Origin: Streptomyces sp. NBC_01481
GTDB taxonomy: Bacteria > Actinomycetota > Actinomycetes > Streptomycetales > Streptomycetaceae
Length of the DNA stretch: 64,000 bases
Direction of reading: 5' to 3'
Assembly: GCF_026339995.1 (NCBI RefSeq)
Contig: NZ_JAPEPT010000002.1
Span: 1,059,501-1,123,500, forward strand
Of the stretch, positions 10,335 through 18,236 are shown one piece after another (position 1 is the stretch's first letter; each line of letters starts with the position of its first letter). The translations under genes were made by a program, and so were the position numbers. Below the pieces are notes generated by a model. It was not told the DNA's origin. It was given only the letters and a program-made list of their open reading frames with translations, and did not search any database.

Positions 10335-12020
10335 ATGGAGACCGGCCAACATGCCATCAGCAGACGCACCCTGCTCGGCAGCGCCACAGCCGTCGCCGCA
10401 GCCGGCATCGTCGGCCCAAGCACCGGCATAGGCACCGGCACCGGCACCGCCATCGCCGCCGAAACGTCCCCCCTCTGGGCCGAGTTCCGCCGCACCCCGT
10501 ACACCCACCCCCAGATCCCCTACGTCGGACGAGCGGGCAGCCGCCGCGGTGCCGGACACTTCCCCCGGTACCCCGTGCGGGCCAACGTCCTTGACCACGG
10601 GGCCGAGCGGGACGGCTCCGCCGACGCCGCTCCCGCCATCAACCGTGCCCTCGTCGCTGTGGGCGAACGCGGCGGCGGCACGGTTCACCTCCCCGCCGGC
10701 ACCTACCGCATCGACGACCTCATCCGCATCGGGCACAGCAATGTCGTCCTGCGCGGCGCCGGCAGCGGCCGCACCACGCTGTTCGCGACGAAGAACCTCA
10801 CCGAGCTCGTCGGCCCCTACGGCAGCCGCTACGGCGGTGACAAGTCCTCCTGGTCCTGGGCCGGCGGGCTCATCTGGCTCTGCCCGAAGGACCGTTGGAA
10901 CAGCCTCACCACCGCCATCAAGGCCAGGGCCTGGCCCTTCGAGGGCTGGACCGGCAACAGGCGCGACGAGTGGCGCACTCTCGCCACCGTCCGGCCCGCC
11001 CGGCGCGGCGACTGGTCCGTCACCGTGGACGACACAACGGCTCTGCGCCGCGGACAGCTCGTCCTGCTCCGTCTCGCCGACGACCCGGGCCACACGCTGC
11101 TGGAGCACATGGCGGGCGGCGGCCCGGGCCCCGAGGCGTATGTCTGGGACGACAAGACCAAGTTGACCAGTTACGTCCCCTGCGAATGGCCCGTACGCAT
11201 CACGGCGGTCAAGCGGAACAGGGTCACCTTTGAGCGCCCCCTGCCGCTCGACGTACGCCCCGAATGGGACCCCCGCATCGTCACCCTCGTCACTGCGCTC
11301 ACCGGCTCCGGTGTCGAGGGCCTGACCCTGGAGGCGACCGAGACCCCGCAGTCCCAGCACCTCCTCGACAAGGGCTACAACGGCGTCACCTTCCAGTGCG
11401 CGTACGACTGCTGGGCCGACGACATCACCGTCCGCCATGTCGACAACGGCTTCGGCCTCGTCGCAGCCTCCGCATGCACCCTGCGCCGCACCCGCGTCGA
11501 GGGCCGCGGCTCCCACCATCCGTACTTCTGCCGCGAGGGCTCGCACGACAACCTCGTCGAGGACTTCACCATCGCCCGGCGCACCGTCCCGGCTCCGGCG
11601 GGCACCCAGCTCCACGGCATCAACGTGGAGGGCCTGTCCAGCCACAACGTCTGGTCGCGCGGGCGGATGGAGATGGGCACCTTCGACACCCACCGCGGCA
11701 TGCCGTTCGCGAACGTCCGTACCGACATCACGGTCGACAACAACGGCCGCCACGGCGGCGACGCATCCGCGGGACCCCTCTACGGCGCCCGGTTCACGCA
11801 CTGGAACGTCACCGTCACCAACGAACGTGCGGGCCTGGTCAAGATCGACGAGATCGCCCCGTACAGCGCGACCGTCGCCATCAGTACGGTCCGCGAGTTC
11901 GACCAGACCGACGTCCCGGACTTCGGCGGTGCGCTGAACTCCCGCCTGGAAGCCTACGGAATGCCCGGGGCCGTACACCCGCGCAACCTGTACGAGGCTC
12001 AGCGGGAGCTGACCCGGTAG
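10335..12020 (+). CDS. Tat-exported right-handed beta-helix protein, pectate lyase/GH28-like
   Basis: A 561-residue secreted protein. The N-terminus carries a twin-arginine signal (SRRTLLGSATAVAAAGIVG) and cleavage near residue 44. A pectate-lyase-3-type start of a parallel beta-helix follows (RANVLDHGAERDGSADAAPA, then GGGTVHLPAGTYRI and VVLRGAGSGRTTL). Later coils include GVTFQCAYDCWADDITVRHV and LVEDFTIARR. Such proteins cleave or bind acidic polysaccharides; the exact substrate is not readable. ATG 10335 was preferred over 10320 because AAAGGTGGG precedes it. The last 22 bases overlap the convergent AraC gene, which may regulate it. Confidence 0.8.
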   Translation: METGQHAISRRTLLGSATAVAAAGIVGPSTGIGTGTGTAIAAETSPLWAEFRRTPYTHPQIPYVGRAGSRRGAGHFPRYPVRANVLDHGAERDGSADAAPAINRALVAVGERGGGTVHLPAGTYRIDDLIRIGHSNVVLRGAGSGRTTLFATKNLTELVGPYGSRYGGDKSSWSWAGGLIWLCPKDRWNSLTTAIKARAWPFEGWTGNRRDEWRTLATVRPARRGDWSVTVDDTTALRRGQLVLLRLADDPGHTLLEHMAGGGPGPEAYVWDDKTKLTSYVPCEWPVRITAVKRNRVTFERPLPLDVRPEWDPRIVTLVTALTGSGVEGLTLEATETPQSQHLLDKGYNGVTFQCAYDCWADDITVRHVDNGFGLVAASACTLRRTRVEGRGSHHPYFCREGSHDNLVEDFTIARRTVPAPAGTQLHGINVEGLSSHNVWSRGRMEMGTFDTHRGMPFANVRTDITVDNNGRHGGDASAGPLYGARFTHWNVTVTNERAGLVKIDEIAPYSATVAISTVREFDQTDVPDFGGALNSRLEAYGMPGAVHPRNLYEAQRELTR

Positions 12021-12796
12021 CGCCCGGGCGTCACCCCCACCAGCTTCTTGAAGTGGCGCGTGAGATGGGCCTGGTCATAGAAGCCGGTCGCGGTGGCCAC
12101 CTCGGCCGGCGTCTCGCCTCGCAGGAGGAGGCGGCGGGCGCGGTCGACGCGGCGGGACATCAGGTACTGGTGCGGGGCGATGCCGTACGCGCCGCTGAAA
12201 GCCCGTACCAGGTGGGCGGGATGGGCATGCACGAGCCGTGCAGCCTCGTCGAGGGCGATGCCCTGCGTAACCCGTTCGTCGAGGAGTTCGCGCAGGCGGC
12301 GGGCAAGGGCGGGGTCACGGAGCGGGGCCTCGGCGACGAGCCTCGGCCGCAGGTGCTCGCGCAGCCGCTCACCGACGAGCGTCAGCCGGCTCTCGGCCTC
12401 CAGTTCGTCGCCGGGGTGGGTGAGCGCGGTGTGCAGCCGGCCGACACGCAGCCGCAGTACGGGATCGCGCAGGTCGGGCCCGTCCACGGCCGGCCCGATG
12501 AGGTCCTCGCCGAGGCGGGTGCTGTCGAGATAGAGGACGCGCTTGCGGAAGCCGTACGGGGTGACGGGGGAGCCGTTGTGCGGGACGTGCGGCGGCAGCA
12601 GGGACACCGTGTCGTGCGGGGTGCCGTGCTCGTGCCGGTCGAGGTCGTACCGTACGGCGCCGTCGTCGACGATGAGCAGCGTCCACGCCTCGTGGACGTG
12701 CATCGGGTACGCGTACTCCGTGAAGTGGGCGTGGAAGACCTCCACGACACCCGGGATGCGCGGGCGCCAGGCGGAGACGTTCCGCTGTGGAGCCAT
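11999..12796 (-). CDS. AraC-family transcriptional regulator
   Basis: A 265-residue regulator with an N-terminal cupin sensor (about 1-140; HAHFTEYAYPMHVHEAWTLL has the cupin His pair) and a C-terminal double HTH (about 165-265; IALDEAARLVHAHPAHLVRA and TPAEVATATGFYDQAHLTRH, ending FKKLVGVTPGRYR). This layout is typical of sugar- or amino-acid-responsive activators. It overlaps the beta-helix gene tail to tail by 22 bases and is divergent from the DUF2000 gene across 49 bases. The likely start is ATG 12796; there is no clear ribosome site, so the mRNA may be leaderless. Confidence 0.88.
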   Translation of the reverse strand: MAPQRNVSAWRPRIPGVVEVFHAHFTEYAYPMHVHEAWTLLIVDDGAVRYDLDRHEHGTPHDTVSLLPPHVPHNGSPVTPYGFRKRVLYLDSTRLGEDLIGPAVDGPDLRDPVLRLRVGRLHTALTHPGDELEAESRLTLVGERLREHLRPRLVAEAPLRDPALARRLRELLDERVTQGIALDEAARLVHAHPAHLVRAFSGAYGIAPHQYLMSRRVDRARRLLLRGETPAEVATATGFYDQAHLTRHFKKLVGVTPGRYRVSSR

Positions 12797-12845
12797 GCAA
12801 AGAACGTACAAGACGGCGTCGTGCGGCGGTCGGCAGTCTCGACAT

Positions 12846-13271
12846 ATGAGCACTGAACCGATGCGCTTCGACACGAAGATCGCCGTCCTGCTGCGGGACG
12901 ACCTGGAGCCGTGGCAACGCCTGAACGTGACCGCCTTCCTGGTCAGCGGCCTGGGCTCACAGCTCCCGGAGGTGATCGGCGAGCCCTACGAGGACGCGGA
13001 CGGCGTCCCGTACCTCCCGATGTTCCGCCAGCCGGTCCTCGTCTTCGAGGGCACGAAGGAGACCCTGACGTCCGCCCACACACGGGCCTTGTCCCGCTCC
13101 CTGCCCCGCGCGGTTTTCACTTCCGACCTCTTCACCACGGGCAATGACCACGACAACCGCGCGGCCGTGAGGGCGGTGTCGACGGGGGAGCTGGACCTGG
13201 TGGGGATGGCGGTGTACGGGCCGAGGAACGCGGTGGACAAAGTACTGAAGGGGGCGAAGATGCATCCGTGA
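12846..13271 (+). CDS. DUF2000 family protein
   Basis: A 141-residue soluble protein starting MSTEPMRFDTKIAVLLRDDL. It contains the DUF2000 pattern (LNVTAFLVSGL, ADGVPYLPMFRQPVLVFEG, and the C-terminal VGMAVYGPRNAVDKVLKG). Members resemble peptidyl-tRNA hydrolase-fold proteins and often neighbour AraC or LysR regulators. No enzymatic activity is known to me. It is divergent from the AraC gene, with promoters shared in the 49-base gap. The start lies only two bases after CGACAT, suggesting a leaderless message. Confidence 0.82.
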   Translation: MSTEPMRFDTKIAVLLRDDLEPWQRLNVTAFLVSGLGSQLPEVIGEPYEDADGVPYLPMFRQPVLVFEGTKETLTSAHTRALSRSLPRAVFTSDLFTTGNDHDNRAAVRAVSTGELDLVGMAVYGPRNAVDKVLKGAKMHP

Positions 13272-13409
13272 TCGCCTACGAACGTCGCGGGTCGATGGGA
13301 TCTCGTCCCGGGCGGCATTCGTCCACCTGGCCCGCCGCTGTGCCGACGGGCCGCCACTCGGTCCGCGGATCTCAACCCCGCAGGCTGCGATCGGTCGGCG
13401 GGGAACGTG

Positions 13410-14022
13410 TCATCCCTGCTCGGTTAGCGTGCGCCAGTAGGTCACCCAGTCATGGGCGTGCCGCCCCATGTGTTTCTTCCAGTCCTGTGGATCGTTGCGG
13501 GCGATCTCGTCCCAGGTTCGGGAGTTCGCCTCCGAGAACGCGGCGACGGAAGCGTGCGGGGCTGCTGCCCATGACGGAAACTGCTTGCGTGCCCATGCGT
13601 CCGCGGCCTGCGCGGTGTGGCCGCCTTCCATGAGCCGCAGGATGAGCACGGCGGGGTCGATCCACGCCGCACCGCGGGTGGGCCATGCCCAGTCGATCAG
13701 GTGGGCGCGGTTGGTCACGAGCATGTTGTGCGGTGCGAGGTCGGTGTGCAGCAGGGCGTCGCCGACGAGCTGCTCGACGCCGGTGGAGCCTGCGTACCAG
13801 CTCCATCGGTCCTCGGCGCGCTTCAGCCCGACGTCGGGGCAAGGCGTGTTCTGGAGCTCGACCAGGGCGCTGGCGACGAGCGGCAGATCGGGGGAGCCGG
13901 GTGCGTAGTCGGCGTGACGGCCGACAAGGTGCTCATATCCGATGAGGTCCCATCCGGCAGCCTGTACGTGCCACAGCAGCCGGGGGCACGACGGCGGCAG
14001 ATATGGGTTGATCGCGGCGTAA
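13410..14022 (-). pseudogene. Truncated aminoglycoside-phosphotransferase-like kinase, N-terminus lost
   Basis: About 200 codons match the C-terminal two thirds of an APH-fold phosphotransferase. The catalytic loop reads LLHTDLAPHNMLV (Brenner HxDxxxxN motif) and the DFG-equivalent lies in LIDWAWPTRGAAWIDPA. The homologous sequence begins abruptly at AAINPYLPPSCPRLLW, which should sit near residue 55. The nucleotide-binding lobe upstream is missing, there is no nearby start codon, and the frame runs instead into the unrelated fragment at 14023-14208. I infer a deletion or recombination scar. A hybrid protein starting at 14228 is formally possible but would lack the N-lobe. Confidence 0.75.
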
Positions 14023-14208
14023 CTGACAGACTTGGCGCCACTGATCGGAGACGCACTCGCCCACTTGCTCCGGGCCGAAGCGATCGCGCCCGACCTGGTC
14101 CGCAGCCACATCGCTGCTCGCGGCGCCATCCGGGAGCTGATGCTGATGGCCGGGCGCTCTTTACCGGAGCTGCGCGGTCTGGCTGAGCGCTTGGATGCGA
14201 TGGGGTAG
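14023..14208 (+). pseudogene. C-terminal remnant of an unidentified plus-strand gene
   Basis: Immediately after an in-frame TAA at 14020, the plus strand stays open for 61 codons to TAG at 14206. The reading has protein-like composition (LAPLIGDALAHLLRAEAIAP, ending LAERLDAMG) but no start codon at its left edge. It abuts the truncated kinase pseudogene on the other strand. It looks like the 3-prime end of a gene cut by the same deletion. I do not recognise the family. Confidence 0.45.
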
Positions 14209-14307
14209 GCGGACGGCGCCCCACCCATCGTGCACAGAGCGGTGCCGCTGGCTGCGATGGGGCTGCGGCCCCCAGGACGACTCCTTCCCGTCGGGGCCGC
14301 CTCCTCC

Positions 14308-15567
14308 TCAGGCCGTGCTGACCTCGGGCTTCGCGGCCACCGGGACCTCCGCGACCGGCTCCTCCTCCGGCAGGGCGCGCATCAGCAGCCAGTACCCGAG
14401 CCCCGCCACCGTGCCGAGGACCGCGCACATGCCCCACAGCCACTCCGCGCCGAACCGGTCGATGACGAAACCGGCGAGCAGTGGGGCGACCAGCGCGGCC
14501 ACCGACCAGGACAGGGTGTACATGCCCTGGTAGCGGCCGCGGCCGTGCAGGGGCGAGAGCCGCACCACGAGCCCTGTCTGGGTGGGCGCGTTGACGATCT
14601 CGGCCAGTGTCCAGACGCACACGGTCAGCGCGTAGACGGCGATCGATCCGGCGAAGACGGTGAGCCCGAAGCCGTACCCCGCGAGCAGCGAGGAGATGAT
14701 CAGCAGCCGGCGCGGGTCGCGGTGCTCGATGTAGCGGGTGACGGGGATCTGCAGGGCCACGATCAGCACACCGTTGACCGCGATCGCCATACCGAAGTCC
14801 GAGCTGGCGAAACCGTCCGCCCCCATCGCCAGCGGCAGCCCGACGTGCCCCTGCATGAAGATCAGTGCGATCAGGAACGACAGTCCGACGACGCTCATGA
14901 ACCGCCCGTCGCGCAGGACGGTCAGCATGCTGATCTGCGGCTCCACCGGCGCGCCCTTCGTCTCCACATGCTCGGGCCGCGACTCGGGCAGCTTGAAGAA
15001 GATGAGGATCGCGCAGATCAGCGTCATGGCCGCCTCGCCCAGGAATCCGGCGAGATAGCTGTGCTCGGCGACGAATCCGGCGGCCACCGCGGAGATGGCG
15101 AAGCCCAGGTTGATCGCCCAGTAGTTGAGCGAGAACGCCCGCACCCGGTCCTCGGGCCGGACGATGTCGGCCATCATCGCCTGCACGGCGGGCCGGGAGG
15201 CGTTGGAGGCCATGCCCACGACAAAGGCGACCGCCGCGATCGCCACCGGATGCTGGACAAAGCCGAGCACCGCGACGGAGACGGCCGTGGAGGCCTCCGC
15301 GATCAGCAGCGTGGGCCTCCGCCCGAGCCGGTCGGTCATCACACCGCCGCCGAGCGAGGAGACGACACCGCCGAGTCCGTGCAGCGAGGCCACGAGTCCG
15401 GCGTACGAGGCCGAGTAGCCCTGGTCTACGGTCAGATACAGCGCCATGAACGTCGCGACAAAAGCTCCGAGCCGGTTGACGAGCGTGCTCGTCCACAGCC
15501 ACCAGAACTCACGCGGCAGCCCCGAGACGCTCTCTCTGGCGGCACGCCGCAGACCGGCTATGGACAT
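14308..15567 (-). CDS. MFS transporter, drug-export type
   Basis: A 419-residue polytopic membrane protein with about 12 predicted helices. The major-facilitator motif A between helices 2 and 3 is GGGVMTDRLGRRPTL (about residues 73-87). The two six-helix halves are separated by a charged loop at about 200-220 (KLPESRPEHVETKGAP). The C-terminal tail is acidic and alanine-rich. It is related to MDR-type exporters; the substrate is unknown. The ATG at 15567 has GGGGGAATCC upstream. It is divergent from gpmA. Confidence 0.88.
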   Translation of the reverse strand: MSIAGLRRAARESVSGLPREFWWLWTSTLVNRLGAFVATFMALYLTVDQGYSASYAGLVASLHGLGGVVSSLGGGVMTDRLGRRPTLLIAEASTAVSVAVLGFVQHPVAIAAVAFVVGMASNASRPAVQAMMADIVRPEDRVRAFSLNYWAINLGFAISAVAAGFVAEHSYLAGFLGEAAMTLICAILIFFKLPESRPEHVETKGAPVEPQISMLTVLRDGRFMSVVGLSFLIALIFMQGHVGLPLAMGADGFASSDFGMAIAVNGVLIVALQIPVTRYIEHRDPRRLLIISSLLAGYGFGLTVFAGSIAVYALTVCVWTLAEIVNAPTQTGLVVRLSPLHGRGRYQGMYTLSWSVAALVAPLLAGFVIDRFGAEWLWGMCAVLGTVAGLGYWLLMRALPEEEPVAEVPVAAKPEVSTA

Positions 15568-15707
15568 GTGGATTCCCCCGGGGAGCAGACGCTGTAAGTG
15601 GCTTGGCAGGCATCCGCAAATTACATATGCCGGGGTCCGGGCCGCCAGTCAATTGACGGGGGACGTCAACCGACACGCCGACATCGGCGTCCATTAGTCT
15701 CGTACGC

Positions 15708-16466
15708 ATGGCCGACGCACCGTACAAGCTGATCCTCCTCCGCCACGGCGAGAGCGACTGGAACGCGAAGAACCTGTTCACCGGCTGGGTGGACGTCAAC
15801 CTGACGGAGAAGGGCGAGAAGGAGGCAGTCCGCGGCGGTGAGCTGCTCAAAGACGCCGGCCTGCTCCCCGATGTGCTGCACACCTCGCTCCAGAAGCGCG
15901 CCATCCGCACGGCGCAGCTGGCGCTGGAGTCCGCGGACCGCCACTGGATCCCGGTCCACCGCTCCTGGCGGTTGAACGAGCGTCACTACGGTGCGCTGCA
16001 GGGCAAGGACAAGGCGCAGACCCTGGCCGAGTTCGGCGAGGAGCAGTTCATGCTCTGGCGCCGTTCGTACGACACCCCGCCGCCGGTCCTCGAGGACGGC
16101 ACGGAGTTCTCGCAGAGCGACGACCCGCGCTACGCGTCGATCCCGAGCGAGCTGCGTCCGCGCACCGAGTGCCTCAAGGACGTCGTCGAGCGCATGCTGC
16201 CGTACTGGTACGACGGCATCGTCCCGGACCTCCTGGCGGGCCGCACCGTCCTGGTCGCCGCGCACGGCAACTCCCTGCGCGGCCTGGTCAAGCACCTCGA
16301 CGGCATCTCTGACGCGGACATCACGGGCCTGAACATCCCGACCGGAATCCCGCTCTACTACGAGCTGGACGCCGACTTCCAGCCGCTCACCAAGGGCGGA
16401 AAGTACCTGGACCCGGACGCGGCCGCGGCGGCGATCGAGGCGGTCAAGAATCAGGGCAAGAAGTAG
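15708..16466 (+). CDS. gpmA: 2,3-bisphosphoglycerate-dependent phosphoglycerate mutase
   Basis: A 252-residue histidine phosphatase-fold enzyme that interconverts 3- and 2-phosphoglycerate in glycolysis and gluconeogenesis. The catalytic phospho-His is in [20 protein letters not shown] (about residues 10-29). The proton-donor Glu lies in [16 protein letters not shown] and the second His in [15 protein letters not shown]. Length and motifs match the dimeric/tetrameric GpmA type. It is preceded by its own promoter region and followed by a terminator at 16480-16516. Confidence 0.96.
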   Translation: MADAPYKLILLRHGESDWNAKNLFTGWVDVNLTEKGEKEAVRGGELLKDAGLLPDVLHTSLQKRAIRTAQLALESADRHWIPVHRSWRLNERHYGALQGKDKAQTLAEFGEEQFMLWRRSYDTPPPVLEDGTEFSQSDDPRYASIPSELRPRTECLKDVVERMLPYWYDGIVPDLLAGRTVLVAAHGNSLRGLVKHLDGISDADITGLNIPTGIPLYYELDADFQPLTKGGKYLDPDAAAAAIEAVKNQGKK

Positions 16467-16479
16467 TTCATCGCGACAT

Positions 16480-16516
16480 AGCCCCCTACCTGCGGGTTCT
16501 CCGTAGGTAGAGGGCT
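16480..16516. terminator. Bidirectional hairpin between gpmA and the small secreted gene
   Basis: AGCCCCCTACCTGCGG pairs with CCGTAGGTAGAGGGCT (14 of 16 pairs) around a 5-base loop. It lies between the convergent ends of gpmA and the gene at 16559-16759. Confidence 0.75.
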
Positions 16517-16558
16517 CGTCGATTTGGCCGTCTGTGGGCAGTCAGTGTGCTCGAAGGG

Positions 16559-16759
16559 CTACTTCGCGTTCACTCCACCAGGGCTCTGGCAGGAGGGCGG
16601 GCGTTCGGAGGCCGGTCCGGTGCACTGCCCGCTCTGTCCTGCGCCGTTCCCGCCGTTGGTGGGAGCGCTCGGAGTGGCGAAAGCCTGGGCCGATGCGCCG
16701 AAGATTCCGGCTGCGACGAGTGCCGCTGCCGCGACGGTCCGTCCTATCCGTTGCATCAT
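16559..16759 (-). CDS. Small secreted peptide of unknown function
   Basis: A 66-residue precursor starting MMQRIGRTVAAAALVAAGIF, with a clear Sec signal and Ala-x-Ala cleavage near residue 29 (ASAQAFA). The mature part is about 37 residues, Gly/Ser/Pro-rich, with two cysteines (SGQCTGPAS and PSCQSPG) that could form one disulfide. An AAAGGCGG ribosome site lies 9 bases before the ATG at 16759. It is convergent with gpmA. I recognise no family; small exported peptides like this are common in Streptomyces. Confidence 0.68.
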   Translation of the reverse strand: MMQRIGRTVAAAALVAAGIFGASAQAFATPSAPTNGGNGAGQSGQCTGPASERPPSCQSPGGVNAK

Positions 16760-17092
16760 GACGTTATACCGCCTTTCCCGAGTAATCCTTGTGACTTTGC
16801 GGGGGCCTTCCCGATACAGGGTGGATGGTTGTCCTAGGGGCAGTCGCTGCGCCCCGGCGGTGGCCTTGAAGGCCGAGGACACGACCAAGGCGTACGTTGT
16901 GGACTGCCGCATGTATCAAGATCCAGCCTTCGCGGGGTGGTCACGCATTGTCAAGCAATTCGGGCAATTGTGACAAAAGTTGGCGAACCGCTCAGTAGAG
17001 CCGCAGGTGAAAGGGCCCCGTCCGCAAGGGAATTCGGGGCCCTTTCAACTACACGCGCACATAAGTAACTTTACGCGCACGTAAGAAATCGC
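16760..17092. other. Intergenic region with hairpin and 20-bp direct repeat
   Basis: The 330 bases between two minus-strand small genes hold the promoter of the secreted peptide gene at the left. At the right are a hairpin (17008-17047) and two 20-base direct repeats beginning ACGCGCAC (17053-17072 and 17073-17092). No coding sequence was recognised. Confidence 0.6.
17008..17047 (-). terminator. Hairpin downstream of the cysteine-rich peptide gene
   Basis: TGAAAGGGCCCCG and its exact complement form a 13-bp stem with a 14-base loop, about 46 bases after the minus-strand stop at 17093. Confidence 0.75.
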
Positions 17093-17242
17093 CTAGCCGC
17101 AGCAGCCACCGCACTGGCACGGTCCGCCCGACTGGCAGCCGCAACCGCACCCCGAGCCGCAGCCGCAGGCGCCGAGTACCGGCAGGAACACCACCTCGAC
17201 AGGGGTTTCCTGCTGAGGGTCGCTCGTGGGGGATTGGGTCAT
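17093..17242 (-). CDS. Cysteine-rich metallothionein-like peptide
   Basis: A 49-residue peptide missed by length cut-offs. It starts MTQSPTSDPQQETPVEVVFL and then switches to a dense Cys/Gly tail (CGCGSGCGCGCQSGGPCQCG, then GCCG) with nine cysteines in the last 24 residues. An AGGAGGG ribosome site sits 4 bases before the ATG and a hairpin follows the stop, so it is a real transcription unit. The CxC and CC spacing suggests metal-thiolate binding (Cu or Zn), as in metallothioneins; this is inference. No RiPP-modifying enzyme is nearby. It lies 105 bases downstream of phoU on the same strand. Confidence 0.75.
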   Translation of the reverse strand: MTQSPTSDPQQETPVEVVFLPVLGACGCGSGCGCGCQSGGPCQCGGCCG

Positions 17243-17290
17243 GGTCCCTCCTCATAGGCGTACGAGATGTGCCGCCACTGCCCATTGCAT

Positions 17291-17306
17291 GCCCGCTCGC
17301 GCGGGC
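17291..17306. terminator. Short hairpin between phoU and the cysteine-rich gene
   Basis: GCCCGC and GCGGGC form a 6-bp stem with a TCGC loop, nested inside a wider GATGTGCC/GGCACATC inverted repeat (about 17267-17331). It may attenuate phoU read-through into the peptide gene. Confidence 0.4.
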
Positions 17307-17347
17307 GCATCAACAGCGCGTGGAGGCACATCGCACCCCGCGGGGAA

Positions 17348-18025
17348 CTACGCGCCCTCGACCTGCGTCGGCGGCTGGAGCTCGTCCGCGTGCTCGCCCG
17401 TCACCAGATAGACGACCCGCTTGGCGACCGACACCGCGTGGTCCGCGAAGCGCTCGTAGTAGCGGCCGAGCAGCGTCACGTCCACGGCGGTCTCGATGCC
17501 GTGCTTCCAGCGGTCGTCCATCAGGTGCTGGAAGAGCGTGCGGTGCAGCAGGTCCATCTCGTCGTCGTCCGTCTCCAGCTGGAGCGCCAGGTCGACGTCC
17601 TTGGTGATGATGACCTCCGCCGCCTTGGCCATCAGCCGCTGCGCCAGCTGCCCCATCTCCAGAATGGTCGCGTGCAGGTCGTGCGGCACCGCGGAGTCGG
17701 GGAAGCGCAGCCGGGCCAGCTTGGCCACATGCTGTGCCAGGTCGCCCGAGCGCTCCAGGTCCGCGCTCATCCGCAGCGAGGTCACCACGATCCGCAGATC
17801 CGTCGCGACGGGCTGCTGCCGCGCCAGCAGGGCGATCGCCCGAGCCTCCAGGTCGTGCTGCAGATCGTCGACCTTCTGATCGGCGGCGATCACGCTCTCG
17901 GCGAGCTTGAGATCGGCGTCGAGCATGGACGTCGTGGCGCGCCCGATCGCCGACCCGACCAGCCGGGCCATCTCGACCAGACCCTCGCCGATCGAGTCCA
18001 GTTCCTCGTGGTACGCGTCCCGCAT
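17348..18025 (-). CDS. phoU: Phosphate signalling protein PhoU
   Basis: A 225-residue all-helical protein with two PhoU three-helix bundles (about residues 8-95 and 110-200). It starts MRDAYHEELDSIGEGLVEMA, with repeat metal-site regions around VAADLRI-like LRIVVTSLRMSADLERSGD and RYYERFADHAVSVAKRV. PhoU links the Pst transporter to the PhoR sensor and dampens the Pho response. It is divergent from phoR-phoP, with a PHO box between. The ATG at 18025 has GAGAGGGA upstream. Confidence 0.95.
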   Translation of the reverse strand: MRDAYHEELDSIGEGLVEMARLVGSAIGRATTSMLDADLKLAESVIAADQKVDDLQHDLEARAIALLARQQPVATDLRIVVTSLRMSADLERSGDLAQHVAKLARLRFPDSAVPHDLHATILEMGQLAQRLMAKAAEVIITKDVDLALQLETDDDEMDLLHRTLFQHLMDDRWKHGIETAVDVTLLGRYYERFADHAVSVAKRVVYLVTGEHADELQPPTQVEGA

Positions 18026-18130
18026 GGGATGTCCCTCTCTTGATGCGACGGGGGTCCGGATGGGCCAGGGGGTGTGTTTTCGGACCCCCACGCTCCCACG
18101 GTCTGTCCGTTACGCGTCCGGAGCCTCCCC

Positions 18131-18163
18131 CGGAAGTGAATCAGCCATATCCCCCTGGTGAAC
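18131..18163 (-). promoter_or_regulatory. PHO box (PhoP-binding direct repeats) between phoU and phoR
   Basis: Read on the minus strand, three 11-base units follow each other: GTTCACCAGGG, GGATATGGCTG and ATTCACTTCCG. The first and third match the Streptomyces PHO-box unit (GTTCACC-type) with exact 11-base phasing. The site lies 74 bases upstream of phoR and 106 bases upstream of phoU, so it can serve both directions. Confidence 0.72.
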
Positions 18164-18236
18164 TCTGAGCGACGACTGTTCGAGGTGCCACCCGTTTGGC
18201 TGGGAGCATCTCCCCGGCCACGCATAACCTGGGTGC

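Noticed and set aside
17093..17242. RiPP (lanthipeptide or sactipeptide) precursor
   Set aside because: The Cys-rich tail could suggest it, but there is no radical SAM, LanM or transporter gene nearby, and CxC/CC spacing fits metal binding better.
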